DNA of 64,000 nucleotides from Cynocephalus volans (GCF_027409185.1 NC_084467.1:88358501-88422500); one strand, 5' to 3'. Counted from the first letter of the stretch, positions 35,822 through 48,482 are shown. Translations and numbers: made by a program. Notes: generated by a model not told the origin, from the letters alone.

Positions 35822-36170
35822 TTTTTTATTTTTTTAAATTTGAATTGACACATAATAATTGTACATATTTGTGAGGTACCAGTGCGATATTTTGATACAT
35901 TTTATACAATGTGTAAATGATCAAATCAGGTTAATCAACATGTTCTTCACCTCAAACATTTATCATTTCTTTGTGTTGGGAACATTCAAAATTCTCTCCT
36001 GTAGCTAACTGAAAGTATACAATAAATTGTTGTTAATTATAGTCACCCTACAGTGCTATAGAACACTAGATCTTATTCCTCCTATCTAGCTGTAATTTTG
36101 TATCCACCATTCTATTCTACTCTCCTATGCAGTCAACTTTCTTAGCTTCCACATTTGAGTGAGGACATGT
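35822..36170 (-). mobile_element. L1 3' UTR fragment, antisense
   Basis: Landmarks tgtacatatttgtgaggtac, aattatagtcaccctacagt, gaacactagatcttattcct. Confidence 0.8.
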
Positions 36171-36404
36171 GAGGACCACTTCCCTGTCTGAGCCTCTGTT
36201 CGTGTCTGCTCTATGACTCCGTTGGTTCTGCCCTTCTCTTCCCAGACTTTCCACAGGTCTTCTTGCTTACTGACCTGTTTGGAGCTACTTCTTTTGCTAG
36301 GCCCCTGGCACTGGTTCCTGGAGATGATCTGTGTTCAGCCTTTGGCTCCATGCCCTGAAACTCTGTGGAAAGGGTGCTCTTGCCTTTCCCTGTGACCACA
36401 AGCT

Positions 36405-36465
36405 TGACTCAGCTCCACCCAGCTCTGCCCAGCTCAGCCCAGCTCAGTCCAGCTCAGCCCATCTT
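36405..36465. repeat. 10-bp tandem repeat (cagctcagcc)n
   Basis: About five imperfect units of cagctcagcc/cagctctgcc. Confidence 0.85.
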
Positions 36466-36599
36466 GCCACATTCCCTCATGGTATGTGAGTATGTGGGGG
36501 TGTGATCAATCTTTACCTCCTTTGTATGTTAACTGGAGTTGGAGTGATGAAATCCAAATGCTATTCAGAATTGTTTAATGAAATGACAAAGTTTGAAAG

Positions 36600-36710
36600 T
36601 GTATTCACTCATTCATTCATTCATTCATTTATTATTTATTCATCATCCATTTTGTGCCAGGCACAGAGGACAGGGAGGTAAACATGATCAACACTGTCTA
36701 TCTTCACGAT
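36600..36710 (+). repeat. (CATT)n and MIR/L2 fragment
   Basis: A cattcattcatt run followed by ttttgtgccaggcacagagg. Confidence 0.6.
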
Positions 36711-36863
36711 GGTGAATTAATAGTAAGGGAAGTAATTTTAAGGTAGCTTTTTCAGTGTGATTTATCCATTAGTTACATAGTGGACATAGTTGATTGGACA
36801 TTTGGACAAGAGTGGTATGACAAAGATGATGTGTCCTTAACAGCAGCCATTAATTGATCTCCA

Positions 36864-37083
36864 CAGTGGTTCTCAAACTTGGGTGATTTTGCCACTTCAC
36901 TTCCCCTCCCACGAGACATTCAGTAATGTCTGGAGACATTTTTGAACGTCACAACTGTGAAGGTGCTACATGGTGGTTAGAAGTCAGGGATGCTACTAAA
37001 CATCCTACAATGCATAGGAGAGTCCCCCATAAGGAATCATTGAATCCAAAATACCAGTAGCACCGAGACTGAGAATTCCTGGC
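36864..37083 (+). mobile_element. hAT-type MITE fossil
   Basis: Ends cagtggttctcaaacttggg and gagactgagaattcctgg; body aatgtctggagacatttttg ... gctactaaacatcctacaat. Confidence 0.75.
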
Positions 37084-37373
37084 TAGTGTACAGTATGTGT
37101 CAGTCTGAATGTTTCTGAGAGAGCAACTATCAGGAAAGCTTCCTTTAGCCTGCCATTTATTCATAATAATAATAATAGCTGACATTTATTGTGCACCTAC
37201 TATATGCCGGGCATATGGTAAGTGTTTTAAGTTATCTCATTTAATCATCAAAAACCTATACGGTGAGTTTTATTATTAGCTCTGTCTTAGAGATGGAGAA
37301 ACAGGTTTAATGGGGTTAAGAAACTTGTCCAAGAGGTCATTGCTAATATCAGGGGACTTCAAAAAATTCATAG

Positions 37374-37457
37374 ATGGTAGAGCATGGTGCTATAGCAGCA
37401 GGGTCAAGGGTTCAGATCCCCGTAGTGGCCAGCCACACACACACACACAAAAAAAAG
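37374..37457 (+). repeat. 5'-truncated SINE in the mariner left end
   Basis: Starts inside the monomer (gtagagcatggtgctatagc) and ends in (CA)n plus A tail. Confidence 0.8.
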
Positions 37458-37915
37458 TTCGTGGAAAAATGGAATTAAAAGATAAAAACAAAATAAATAA
37501 ACTTTATTTCTCAACATAAGCTCCATAAAATTCAAGACACTTTTGTAAGTGATAATATCAGCTATTTAGTCCATCTCTAAAGAACCGAGGGTCCTGGGAA
37601 TTCAGCTATGTCAATGAAGTCGTTTTTATGTAATTAACTGAAGAAAAATGGGTGCCCTTTAAAAATTCTTTAAGATTAGGAAACAAAAAGAAGTCAAAAG
37701 GAGCCAAATCAGACTGTAAGTAGGATGCCTAATAATTTCCCATTGAGACTCTTACACTTTGTTTGATGAGAGAAACGAGCAGGAGCATGGTTGTGGTGAA
37801 GAAAGACTCTCTGGTGAAGATTTCCTGTATGTTTTTCTGTTAAAGCTTTGGCTAGCTTTCTCAAAACACTCCCATAATAAGCAGTTGTTATTTGGTCCTC
37901 AAGAAAGTCAATAAG

Positions 37916-38059
37916 GGCTGAGCCTGTGGCGCACTCGGGAGGGTGCGGCGCTGGGAGCGCGGCGACGCTCCCAGCGGCCGCGGGTTCGGATCCTATATAG
38001 GAATGGCTGGTGCACTCACTGGCTAAGTGCCGGTCACGAAAAAGAAAAAAAAAAAAAAA
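37916..38059 (+). repeat. CYN-like SINE, young hairpin subfamily
   Basis: Nearly identical to the copy at 29691-29840, including the cgctgggagcg / cgctcccagcg stem. TSD agaaagtcaataag at 37902-37915 and 38060-38073, inside the mariner. Confidence 0.93.
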
Positions 38060-38944
38060 AGAAAGTCAATAAGCAAAATGCCTTGAGCATCACAAGACTG
38101 TTGCCATGAACTTTACTCATGACTGGACTGCTTTTGCTTTGACTGGACCACTTCCACCTCTTGGTAGCCATTGTTCTGATTATGCTTTATCTTCAGGATC
38201 ATACTGGTAAAGCCATGTTTCATCTCCTGTTACAATTCTCCCAAGAAATGCTTCAGGATCTTGATCTCACTTGTTTAAATTTTCCATTGAAAGCTTTATT
38301 CTTGTCTCCAGCTTATCTGGGCTCGAGAGTTTTGGCACCCATCTAATGGAAAGTTTGCTCAACTTTAATTTTTCAGTCAGAATTGTGTAAGCTGAACCAA
38401 TTGAGATGTGTATGGTGTTGGCTATTGTTTCTGCTGTTAATCGTTGGTCCTCTTCAATTAGGGCATGAACAAGATTAATTTTTTTCCTTGCAAATGTTTG
38501 TGAATGGTCTGCTGCGGGATTCATCTTCAACGCTGTCTCGACACTTCTTAAAATAAGTTATCCATTTGTAAACTGCTGCTTCCTTTAGGGCATTGTCCCC
38601 ATGAAATTTTCATAAAGCATCAATTATTTAGCCATTCTTCCACCCAAGCTTCACGTAAATTTGATGTTTATTATTGCTTCAATTTTAGGAGAATTTATGT
38701 TGCTCTGCTAGGGACTCCTTTCAAACTGTCTTATCCTTCTTCATGTCTCAAACTAGATCTTGTTCAGATATGCTATAACAAGTTTGTACGAGTTTGTTTT
38801 GGTGTAAAAAAAAAATTGAAATCCATGCATGATTTTTTCATAATATGCATTTTCCATGAACATTTTGAAGACCCCTAGTAGGTGGCAGAGTAGGGAGTTG
38901 AATCCAGGAAGTCTGACTCCTTGCTCTCCACTACCACTGTGTGT

Positions 38945-40495
38945 CTAACTAACAACTCTAATTCAGATGCCAGGCTCTTCCTTCAGCTGTTCCTTAGCTC
39001 ATTAGAAGTTGCTTTAGTAATTCTCTATTGGTTATAGGCTTCTGTTGGAAGCCTGAGGAGAAAGACAGGTTGACATACACATGTTGGTGCATAATTCAAC
39101 CCAAATCTGGGAAGAGAATTTTACATTTGAAAACATCAACATCTAATAGTCTGGTTTCTCTTCAGGTCATGTAAGTCTTCTGCCTTTTAAAATCAACATC
39201 TAGTTTATATGATTAGTGGTTCTCCCACATGGTTGTGCAGCTGGCACATGAATCTGACCCAATTAAATGGAATCAACCAAAACTGTTAGTCATATCTAAT
39301 TCGTCAATGATTGTGTTAACACAGAGTAAGCCACGATATTATAAATACCAGAAGCAAGCTAATAGGCTCTGATGTATTCAGCTTTCATTATTTTACACTT
39401 TATTATTTTGGCTTTACTTTTCATAATTTTATAATTCTGCTTTACTAAGAGCTTCTGGGCAGTTTTGATAAAATTTTTAGGATCAGACTGTACTTTTCAT
39501 CAAAGTTTGGTGTTTTCTGAAGGCAAAGCTGCAGTCCACTGTCATCCATACCTTTACTTGCATGACAGTGTCTGAACACTCCTAGACTGTAAGTTGATCT
39601 AGTCCCTTAATTCTATAATCTTGCTGATAGAAGGTAATTGAACACCCTGTCTGCCCATGAGATAGGACAGAATTCATCTGTCTTCTCACCTGAGTACAAC
39701 AAGCTTGCGCCACCCAGAAGAATGAAAAGGTAACTCAGAATATGTGGGGTCCTTATAGCCCAGGTGGATATCCTTATGAAGAAGAGGAAATATGGGCACC
39801 ACAAATCACAGGTTAGTGTGAAGTGAGTTGTTTCGGTCCCAGTAAGTTTCTGAAATGACTCCCTCTGACACATATATATATGTGTGCCCATAGATTAGAT
39901 TGTTTCATTTTTGGGTCCTTGAGGTATGTGTGGGTATGGGCATCTTTAACATGACTCAAAGCATTTTTTTAAAGAGTGAGTTACCTGGAATTCATATCTG
40001 TTTGGCTGATAATGAGTGAAACATGTTTGCATGCAGGGCATAACAGTTTCCAGTGGGTTAAATGTCAAGGATGTTGACTTTTTAAAAAATTGTTATTATC
40101 TAAAGGGGAGATTGACAGATGAAGATAGTTTCGTAAGCATCCTTTTTTTCTGTTTGTTATAAAGACTGGTATATTACCTTTCTCTCATACAGTTCAAGAG
40201 TCTCACAGACACTGTTTCATTAATGACCTCTTTAAATTCCTCAAGTGGTAGATGGTTGCCTGGGGTGGGGGTGGAGGGGTTGTTTGTTTTGTTTCTCTTG
40301 TCCTTTAAAAGTCACTGAGATGTTAAATATCAGGTCAATAGTTTAGATCAGTAGAATAGCTTTACATTTTAGAATCTTCAAAAAGGCTTGCCGAGGGTTT
40401 ACTGTTATTCAGTTTGCTTCCAGAAATGTCTTTTGACTGCTTGCAAACCCCACTTGACACTAGAAAGACTTACAGTCCAAACTAAATGCTGATTT
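38945..40495. other. Intergenic, nothing recognised
   Basis: Unique-looking sequence without a supported gene or repeat; two short purine- or T-rich runs only. Confidence 0.35.
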
Positions 40496-40497
40496 AG

Positions 40498-40640
40498 TGA
40501 TCATATCAGCTACCATTTATTGACTGCAATGTGTCAGACATAGTGCTGACCGCCTTCAATGTGCTCTCTCATTTCATCTGCACAACAGCTCTTACTTACT
40601 CCCATTTAACAGAGGAGAAAAGTGAAGTTCATCTTAAAAA
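40498..40640 (+). repeat. MIR SINE
   Basis: MIR core: taccatttattgactgcaat ... actcccatttaacagaggag. Confidence 0.75.
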
Positions 40641-40867
40641 ATGCAGGATACTGATTGCGTATCGATTTGTTTCTAATTTTTCTCAGCCATGTCTTGATTC
40701 TGTATTTCACAACAGTTTTAAAAGTGGCAAATTGCTCTAGGAAAACTGATGTCACTTTCCAGATAGACAACACAATATTTTGTGAATTTTATTTTTAAGG
40801 GCCCACACTTAAAACATTTTCCTGCTGTTATAGATCTCAGGCTTACTTCACATAGAATTTTCTTTCT

Positions 40868-40967
40868 TTTTTTTTTTTTTCTTAAAATATGACCAGTAAG
40901 GGGATCTTAACTCTTGACTTGGTGTTGTCAGCACCACACTCTCCCAAGTGAGCCATGGGCTGGCCCC
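40868..40967 (-). repeat. CYN-type SINE
   Basis: Complement of the deleted dimer form (ccagtaaggggatcttaact ... agtgagccatgggctggccc). Confidence 0.87.
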
Positions 40968-41451
40968 ACAAGATACATTTTCAACATTACTAGGTTAATA
41001 TAACTTCTTTAGATGCCAGTAAGCCTGGTTTTAGGTTAAAACAGTCTTATGGTAACAGTTCTAGAATGCGTAGACATGACCGTTGCCCCATTCTAGATTC
41101 CCCAAAGCCATTAGGAATTTAGCTGACCTCAGTTAGAGAGAATTTATGGTTTATAAAGTTTTGGTGATGGTAGGTACAGAAGCCCAATTGAAGTGTGTTC
41201 AAGAAAGAATGAGAAGAAAAGAATTGGAGTCTGGGAGGATAGAAAAATTTTAAGGAGTTTTGCCACAAAAGGCAGCAGAGAAACAACATTCTATTTGACA
41301 GATCTAAGGACACTTGCATTTCTGATAGTTTCTCTGTTGTTGTTTTTTAAAATTTTCTTATTGCATTTCTATATACTAATAGTAAACACATGAATACCAA
41401 GATTAAATATACAATACCATTTACAATTGCTCAATGAAAGTGTACTTTTCT

Positions 41452-41547
41452 TTTTTAGTTTTTGGTGATGGGCTGGTAAAGAGATCCAAACTCTTGACCT
41501 TGATGTTAAAACAGCATGCTCTAACCAACTGAACTAGCTGGCCAGCC
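41452..41547 (-). repeat. tRNA-Ile-type SINE
   Basis: Complementary monomer ending aactgaactagctggccagc. Confidence 0.88.
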
Positions 41548-41647
41548 CCCTCTCTGTTATCTTTGATACTATGCACTCTCCTTTTCCCTGGCTTCTAATA
41601 CTTCTGTCTGCTAATATCTGCATCTAGGTGTCTAAGGAGTTTTTCTG

Positions 41648-42001
41648 AATCCTGAATGCACCAAAGGGAAATGCCAGAAAATTAACATCCCTGGGAGCAG
41701 CCCTCAACCAAAGGCAATGGGAATTGGTAGATAAATATCACAGCTCCTTTGCCCTTTGGGTGGGTGGGGGGTAATTCTGAGGTTAGTGGTTTTACACCAT
41801 CACCCAGTGTACCCATGGGAAATAAGCTCCAGTTGCCCACAGTGGTAGCTAGGCTTGAGGACACACCCTCTGTGTGTTGCCTTCCCTTCCTTGACCCCTT
41901 TCCCCACTCCCCAGATGGTGTTCCCTGTACCTCCCAAATAAATTACTTGCACTTGAGTCTTTGTTGCAGGGTCTGCTTCTTGGGGAACCTAAACTAAGAC
42001 A
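41648..42001 (+). mobile_element. LTR-like remnant
   Basis: The 3' part resembles an LTR end (ctcccaaataaattacttgc ... ttggggaacctaaactaaga). Family not assigned. Confidence 0.45.
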
Positions 42002-42326
42002 CTGGATAGTTAGACAAAATCTAAAACTTGATAAAGCTCAAATGGCCTCATATTATTCAATAAATACTTTCAGTCTGTAGTTTGCATATTTGCAGCTAAA
42101 AGCCCATTCTTAACAAATAATTTTGGGCATATGCACCCAGGGCATTAATAAATGAAAATATTGAGAAAACTTCTTTTTGCAAATAATTTCCAGGCTTCTT
42201 TTCTTCTTCTGTCTTTTATAATAAGAAATATGTATTTGGTCTTTGTCCCTGGTTCCTGATGCAGAACTTCTAAAACCCTTGGAATTTCCTGAGTGATAGG
42301 GGTGATAGGAGCATCTTTTGTTACTC

Positions 42327-43040
42327 ATGATAAGGCCCGTTCAACCATACCTGGGTTCATGCTAAGAAGGTGACTCTTGGTGGGCCCCTAGATAGATTCA
42401 GAATGGGGGCTGGTTGCTAAGTGAACCAACGATGTGAAACTTTCAGCCTCACTGCTGGACCTCTGGGTAGGAGAAAGGGGCTGGAGATTGAATTTAATCA
42501 CCTATAGCCAATGATTTAATAAATCATGCCTGTGTATTGGAACCTCCATAAAACCTCTAAACAATAGAGTTCCAAGAGCTTCTGAGTTGGTGAACACATG
42601 GAGGTGCTGGGAGGGTGATGCTCCAGAGAGAGCATGGAGGCTCTGTGCCCCTCCCTCTATCCCTTTCCCTATGCATCTCTTCCACTTGGCTGTCCCAGAT
42701 TTATATCCTTTATAATAAACTGGTAATGGTAAGTAGAATGTTTTCCTGAGTCCTGAACAGTTCTAGCAAGTTATTGAACCTGAGGAGGGGGCCAAGGGAA
42801 CCCCTGATTTACAGCTGATTGGTCAGAAGTACAGGTGACAACCCTGGACTTGTAACTGGCATCTGAAGTGGGGCAGTCTTGCAAGACTGAGCCCTTAACT
42901 TGTGTGATCTGATGCTACCTCCCGGTAGACAGTGTCCGAATTGAATTAAATTGTAGGACACTCAGTTGGTGTTGGCAAAGAACTGGAGAATTACCTGGTG
43001 TGGGAAACCCCTACACATTTGGTGTTGGAAGCATTGTGAA
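42327..43040 (+). mobile_element. ERV LTR remnant
   Basis: Blocks typical of a mammalian LTR: tttataataaactggtaatg, gcatctgaagtggggcagtc, gatctgatgctacctcccgg, acatttggtgttggaag. Limits are approximate. Confidence 0.65.
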
Positions 43041-43083
43041 TAGAAACAGTAGAGAACTACCAGAAACTAAATTCCATTTGTTT

Positions 43084-43132
43084 TATTTTATTTACTTTTC
43101 TGGCATCTGGCCGGTACGGGGATCTGAACCCT
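43084..43132 (-). repeat. 5'-truncated SINE fragment
   Basis: Only ggcatctggccggtacgggg atctgaaccc remains. Confidence 0.75.
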
Positions 43133-43689
43133 TCATTTTTTTAAAAGTATATTTTTTCCTGCATTTTGAGGTCATTAGCATACTGTGAGCACTGCTGGAT
43201 ATGGGAATGAGAGCAAAAGTCTGATATCATGCTGGGTATATTAATTCTGCATCTGTGATCTCTAATCATGTAAAATGTAGGAAATTATTAATTAGACAGT
43301 AATGCTTAGGGCTCTTAAGTGATTTCCTTTTTAGAACACTTTATGAATGTTAATTATTCAACCTAGAATCTGTGAGGTAGACAGATTATTTTATGGTCAG
43401 ATCAGTTACTTAACTCCTCTTGGGAGACTGATTTTTCCCAATGCAGCATACTCAATTACTATTAAATGTGAGACTTCTTTATAACATAGACAATACTGGA
43501 TACCCCATCCTTAATGTAGCTAAAGACATACTTCCCTTCTCTCTACTCATATAAAACCTAAAGATGTTATACTTCTAAAATTATTTGAGAGCCTGCCCAT
43601 TAAGGTTGTGGGGAATCTTGCACCTTGTTAAGCTCTGATCATTTTATCATGTCTAACTAAATCTCTCTCTCTCTGTCACTCTCTCTCTC

Positions 43690-43790
43690 TTATTTTTTTC
43701 TTTGGTGACTGGCTGGTATGGGGATCTGGGCCCTTGACCCTTGGTTTTATAACACTGCACTCTAAGCAAATGAGGTAACTGGCCAGCCCC
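43690..43790 (-). repeat. tRNA-Ile-type SINE
   Basis: Complementary monomer, next to a (CT)n run at 43662-43690. Confidence 0.87.
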
Positions 43791-44029
43791 ACCTCTAAGT
43801 CTCAATGTCTCAGTTTTGGCGTCTTTTGAGAAAAGAAAACCTGTCTGGAGCTGGTTCTTCTGGAGCCGCTGCTTCTCATTTTCTTTCAAGAGTACCTCTT
43901 TCTTTACCCATGTTTTAAAATGTTGATATTCCCTGTGGCTAATTCTGGTCTTCTTCATCTCTTGTTTCATACATTTTTATTTGAAAGACATGTACATAAA
44001 TTTGGGGGAAGAGTTGGAGGGGGTGAAAA

Positions 44030-44290
44030 AAAGACATGTATATAGTGTTTACTATGTGCTGTGCACTGCTCTAAACACTTTACAAACAAAACAGTTTCAT
44101 CTTCATGTTGTTATTAGATAGGTACTCTTCTTATACCCATTTGATGGACTAGGAAACAGAGGCACAGAGAGGTAAGTAATTTGCTCAATGTCCTATCACT
44201 ACAAAGCGAAGGGACAAAGACTTGGACTCAGGTAGTCTGTCTCCAGGGGCCACGCTCCTTATCACCTCACTGTGCTTCTTCTGCCCTTTC
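44030..44290 (+). repeat. MIR SINE
   Basis: MIR core: gtttactatgtgctgtgcac ... gaaacagaggcacagagagg ... ggactcaggtagtctgtctc. Confidence 0.85.
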
Positions 44291-44309
44291 TGCAGTGTAG
44301 ACCGTGCCT

Positions 44310-44690
44310 GTTCTTTGGAGAGTCTCAAACCTGAGAGTCAAGCCCATCCTCCTCTCCGGAGCTTCGGATCTATATATTCAAGTGCTTAATGTGTATCCTC
44401 ATCTCATCATCCATCAAATACTTCAAATTCTACACAGACTGAGCTCATATCTCCCTCCCCACCTTAACTTCCTGTACCTCTGTTTTAGAAGATGGCATCA
44501 ACAGCCAGCCAGCAAAAGAGTCACAATTCTGGAAGTTATCTTTGGCTCCCCATTTCCCCCTCAACTTTTATCTACATCTGTTTTGCATATCCTCTCTATT
44601 TCACTTCCTACAGATGTCTTGAATTTGGCCCTTTATGCCTATTGTCATCTACTGTCATCATTTCTTCCCTGTAGTACTGAGTAGCAGGGG
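44310..44690 (+). repeat. L2 3' region
   Basis: L2-like text (gtcacaattctggaagttat ctttggctcc ... actgagctcatatctccctc). The 126-codon open frame at 44304-44684 is L2-derived. Confidence 0.6.
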
Positions 44691-45079
44691 TTCCGGTTGG
44701 TGCATAAACCATGTCCAGCATTGTAATTCATACATGCCTGGTTATGTCTGATGAACTGGTAGGAAAGCTCTCCAAAAGTCTATTTGTAAAAAGGAAAGAG
44801 AAGCCTATGCAGGGGGATAAGGAAAAGGAGAACTCAAGGGAAAGAGAAAATGATGAGCTTGACCAAGTAACAAAGACAGGTTTCAGGTTTTTGAAGGGAA
44901 GGGACCTACTTGGTAATAGAGGGGTGAATCTGTGACTCATAGTGACTGTGCAATATACTACTGCTGACATTTTATTTGGAGTTAGAACATTGCAGGATAT
45001 GAACCTTTATTCTGAGCTACATATTAAAAAAAGTTTTTTTTATATCTGTTTAAATCCTTTCTATTTCATTAGGTTAATT

Positions 45080-45173
45080 AATTAATTAATTTTGGCTGCT
45101 GGCCCATATGGGGATCCGAACCCTCGGTGTTACAACACCACACTCTACCCAAATGAACTAACTGGTCAGTCCC
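45080..45173 (-). repeat. tRNA-Ile-type SINE
   Basis: Complementary monomer after a ttaattaattaatt run. Confidence 0.86.
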
Positions 45174-45526
45174 TCTTTTTATCTTTTTAAAGTAACCTTG
45201 GAAAAAACATTAATGGAAATGTAAAAAAATAAACTGCTACATAACCCACCGCCCTAACAAAACAACTATTTCCATGGCTTGGTCAAGATGAGTTACTCTT
45301 CAAATAAAAGGCATGAGTTTATTTTTATAAGTCATAAAACAATAAATAATAAAATAGTATGTAATAAATCATCTATAATCATTCTGACTATTGGTTAGGA
45401 GTATTCTCTTTCAGTCATTTTTCTTTATTTCTCTAGTTGAAATTTTTTAATTTATTTTTTTCATAGTCTCTTTCAGTCATATTTCTGAATGTTTTCTGTT
45501 TTTGTTCTTAAAAATAACTTACCATA

Positions 45527-45585
45527 GCCAGGATTCGATCCCTCTACTGGCCAGCCACAAAAAACAAACAAAACAAAACAATAAC
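45527..45585 (+). repeat. 5'-truncated SINE
   Basis: B-box end only (ggattcgatccctctactgg ccagcc) with an A-rich tail. Confidence 0.78.
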
Positions 45586-45629
45586 ACAGAACCTGAGAAA
45601 GAAGACATTACAGTATAACAGTTAAGGGG

Positions 45630-45810
45630 ATGTGCTTTGGGGACAGTTATACCTGGATTGTAGTTCCAGATGCATTAGCTGTCCAATTTTGGGTACATTT
45701 GAATATCTCTGAAACTCAGAATCACCATCTGAAAATGATTATGTGTGATTAAATGATAATGTATGTGAAGCGCTTGCCATACAGTCTGAAACATAATAGG
45801 TGACAAAAAT
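45630..45810 (-). repeat. MIR-like fragment
   Basis: Pattern gggtacatttgaatatctct gaaactcag ... gaagcgcttgccatac. Confidence 0.5.
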
Positions 45811-45949
45811 ACCCATTATTACTAATTATCATCTTTGCATATTCAATTACATAGTCTTCCTAATCATCACTTTGTTTTTTGCATAGTAGTCAATTTATTA
45901 GATGAGTTATAATATTATTCATTTAACCCTTCCTCTATTTTCTAATCTA

Positions 45950-46430
45950 TTGTATTGAAAATAGAGACAGCTCATTGTTTCAATTTCCATTTCTTTGATT
46001 ACTGAGGTTATTTTACCATATGTGTTTACTAGTTGAATTTATTCTTTTGTAAATTGTGGTCTTCATCTTTTTCTTTGTGATAGTTGTGATTTCTTATAGA
46101 TATGTACATTTGTACATTTTTACATCAAACATAATGACTCATTATTGCCTTATTTCTTGAAAATATTAGGTGCTTACTTTTTAATTCTGATTAAGTTTTT
46201 ACATAGTCAAACCTGTTTTTCTTTTGCAGTTCCTTCTATTAGGTCTGAGCTTTCCCTCCTAAAGTGACTGGAAAAATAATCAATCATTTTCTATTTTATT
46301 TTTAAAATATTTATGTCTTTCATTCATGTAAAATTTATTCTAGTGTGGGTGATGTGTTTAATTATTTTTACCCATACTTCAAAGCAATTATCCTAATTTA
46401 TTGAACCCTTATCATGTTGAATTCTATCAT
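45950..46430 (-). mobile_element. L1 ORF2 fragment, antisense
   Basis: Complement of the ORF2 3' half, decayed (tttccatttctttgattact, aattgtggtcttcatctttt). Confidence 0.55.
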
Positions 46431-46478
46431 GTTCAAAAATTGCTCACCGTGTTTCAAATTTTCAATATGGTTATTTTA

Positions 46479-46554
46479 TATTTTTGGTGGCTGGCTGGTA
46501 TGGGAATCAGAACATTTGACGTTGGTGTTACAACCTTGTGCTCTAACCAACCCT
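46479..46554 (-). repeat. 5'-truncated SINE with TSD
   Basis: SINE complement lacking its head; TSD atatggt(t/c)atttta at 46465-46478 and 46555-46568. Confidence 0.85.
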
Positions 46555-47084
46555 ATATGGTCATTTTAGAGCTACTATTATTATCCAAAAATATCACGTG
46601 ATCCACTTTCCTCACTATATATCTCAGAGCTCCTAAATACTATCTTAGCCTCTACTCTAAATGAACTCTATCTGATTATGCAAAATAAAACTTTTCACTC
46701 AAAAAAAAAAATTAGTGCCCCCAAAACTGAAATATAAGCTTTTAATTTGCCTTCTCATCAACTAACTACTTTTATAAATCCATTGATCACTGACAGTTTA
46801 TGCTTAGTAACAAAAGGTAAGGGCCTTTTCTGAAATATTTACGTGGAGCTCAGAGCTCACAATAGAGTATCCTCACTACTCCAGAATTCTTATATCACCT
46901 GCAAACACAGAAAATGTATGCTGAACTCCAGCTAATAATCATAGGTTTGGGCCTTATAATAATCCTTAGGCACTACTATCCATGCTATTCCCCATGATTC
47001 TCATTTTTTACTTAGGATCTTTTCACTATTTTCTATGCACTGCACCAGAAACTATCCTTCTCATTATGTGATTTCCCCTTTTTA

Positions 47085-47194
47085 TTTATTCTTTCTTTTT
47101 ACTTTTTTGGTGGTGGCGGGTACAGGGATCCGAACCCTTCACTTTGGTGTTATCAGGCTATGCTCCTAACCAACTGAGCTAACTGGCCAGCCTA
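47085..47194 (-). repeat. tRNA-Ile-type SINE with TSD
   Basis: Complementary monomer; TSD atttccccttttta at 47071-47084 and 47195-47208. Confidence 0.9.
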
Positions 47195-47209
47195 ATTTCC
47201 CCTTTTTAG

Positions 47210-47330
47210 AAACTTTCTGTGCCTTTCATTGCTTCAAGTTCCTTTGAGTGGCCTACGAGGTCCTTCACAATCTGGCTCTTGTCTTGTTTCTAGTTTAAAC
47301 TCTACTTTCCTTGCCCAGCTACGGGAAGGT
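47210..47330 (+). repeat. L2 fragment
   Basis: Pattern tggcctacgaggtccttcac aatctggctc. Confidence 0.55.
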
Positions 47331-47508
47331 ATGTTCTGACCAAGCACAGGAACCCATGCTCTGACTGAGAATCCCAGTTTGAGTTCACAAGGCCCCATCA
47401 TCATTCAGAACTGCAGAAATGTGAGGCAGGGCAGAAGGGGTAGGTGAACTTGACGATGACCTCATCTCACAGACCAGTTGTAGGCAGTGGACACCTAGAT
47501 AACTCTTC

Positions 47509-47597
47509 TCTCACTTGGGAGAGCATAGTGATGATGACACCAAGGTCTAAGGGTTTGGATCCCAATTCCAGCCAGCTACCAAAAAAAAAAAAAAAAA
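47509..47597 (+). repeat. 5'-truncated SINE with TSD
   Basis: Begins at tcacttgggagagc; TSD agataactcttc at 47497-47508 and 47598-47609. Confidence 0.87.
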
Positions 47598-47609
47598 AGA
47601 TAACTCTTC

Positions 47610-48460
47610 CAGGACATCTTTTTGAGATTGTGAAGGGAAGGGCTGACTATAATAAGCCCCCTACCCATCCATCGTTAAAGCACACAATGGTGGAGGAATT
47701 CCAATTGGACCACAGTCCTTGAGTTCTACCTACAGATCAAAACAAGTGAAAGTTTTGCAACTCTTGGCTGTTGCAGAGGTCCAGGGGAAGAGATGATATT
47801 GGTCACTGAGACAAAAGTAGAAGGATTCAGGGTATATTATGAAGGCAGAGCAGGCAAGTCATGTGGAGTGATTGGATGTGTGGGGTACATTAAAGATGAC
47901 TCAACTTGGAGTTGAATTGAGCAACAGGATGAGTGGTGGTAATATATACTGGCCTGGAGAAGCCTGGAGAAGGAGGAGGTTAGGGGTGGACATTAAAAAT
48001 AATGGCCAGGAACAGCTGAAGTGCTAGGAAAAGGTTGAGTCAATTTGGTAAGTCAAGATCTTCCTGTCAATTTTTTTGTGTATGTGATTCTAATAGGCAA
48101 GTGGGTAATACTTAGGTCAACAATGCTCTAAGAACTAAAATCACTTTCAGAGGTAAAGTCCATCAGGAAAACTTGACTAGGCAAGCTCTCCAAGAGCACC
48201 AAGAAAGGCACCATAATACGCAGAAATAGTGCATATTAGATAAGAACTAATCTGCACACTGATGAATGTTTTCTCTCTAGGGGACATAGGCAAGGCTGAG
48301 ACTGACTGCCCCTCTGGGAGCTCCAGGGCACATGCTGTGCAGTATAGCTGCTCTGCTTTTTTTTTTTTTTTTTAACTTTGAGGACAATTGACTTGTCCTC
48401 TAAGAAGTCAAGTAATCAAATCATTCGTGTTAATTTATTATTTCTAAAGGTTTTTTAAAA
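47610..48460. other. Intergenic, nothing recognised
   Basis: Purine-rich unique-looking sequence, no supported feature. Confidence 0.35.
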
Positions 48461-48482
48461 GGTTTCCAGAAATCAACTTCTT

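Larger units (their letters stand above)
37349..38878 (-). mobile_element. Mariner DNA transposon, decayed, transposase on minus strand
   Basis: Terminal inverted repeats (left aggggacttcaaaa, right complement aggggtcttcaaaa) are flanked by TA at 37347-37348 and 38879-38880. Minus-strand translation at 38530-38267 shows a mariner transposase helix-turn-helix part (EDQRLTAETIANTIHISIGS, then ...KLKLSKLS-RWVPKL). The C-terminal end near 37500-37550 resembles ...CLEFYGAYVEK. Several frameshifts and two SINE insertions (37374-37457, 37916-38059) make it inactive. It sits inside a MIR. Confidence 0.88.
37170..38940 (+). repeat. MIR SINE split by a mariner
   Basis: The left half (37170-37348, ctgacatttattgtgcacct ... 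gagatggagaaacaggttta) continues after the mariner at 38879 (taggtggcagagtagggagt ... gtctgactccttgctct). Confidence 0.85.

Noticed and set aside
44304..44684. 126-codon open frame
   Set aside because: The nucleotide text matches L2 3' sequence.
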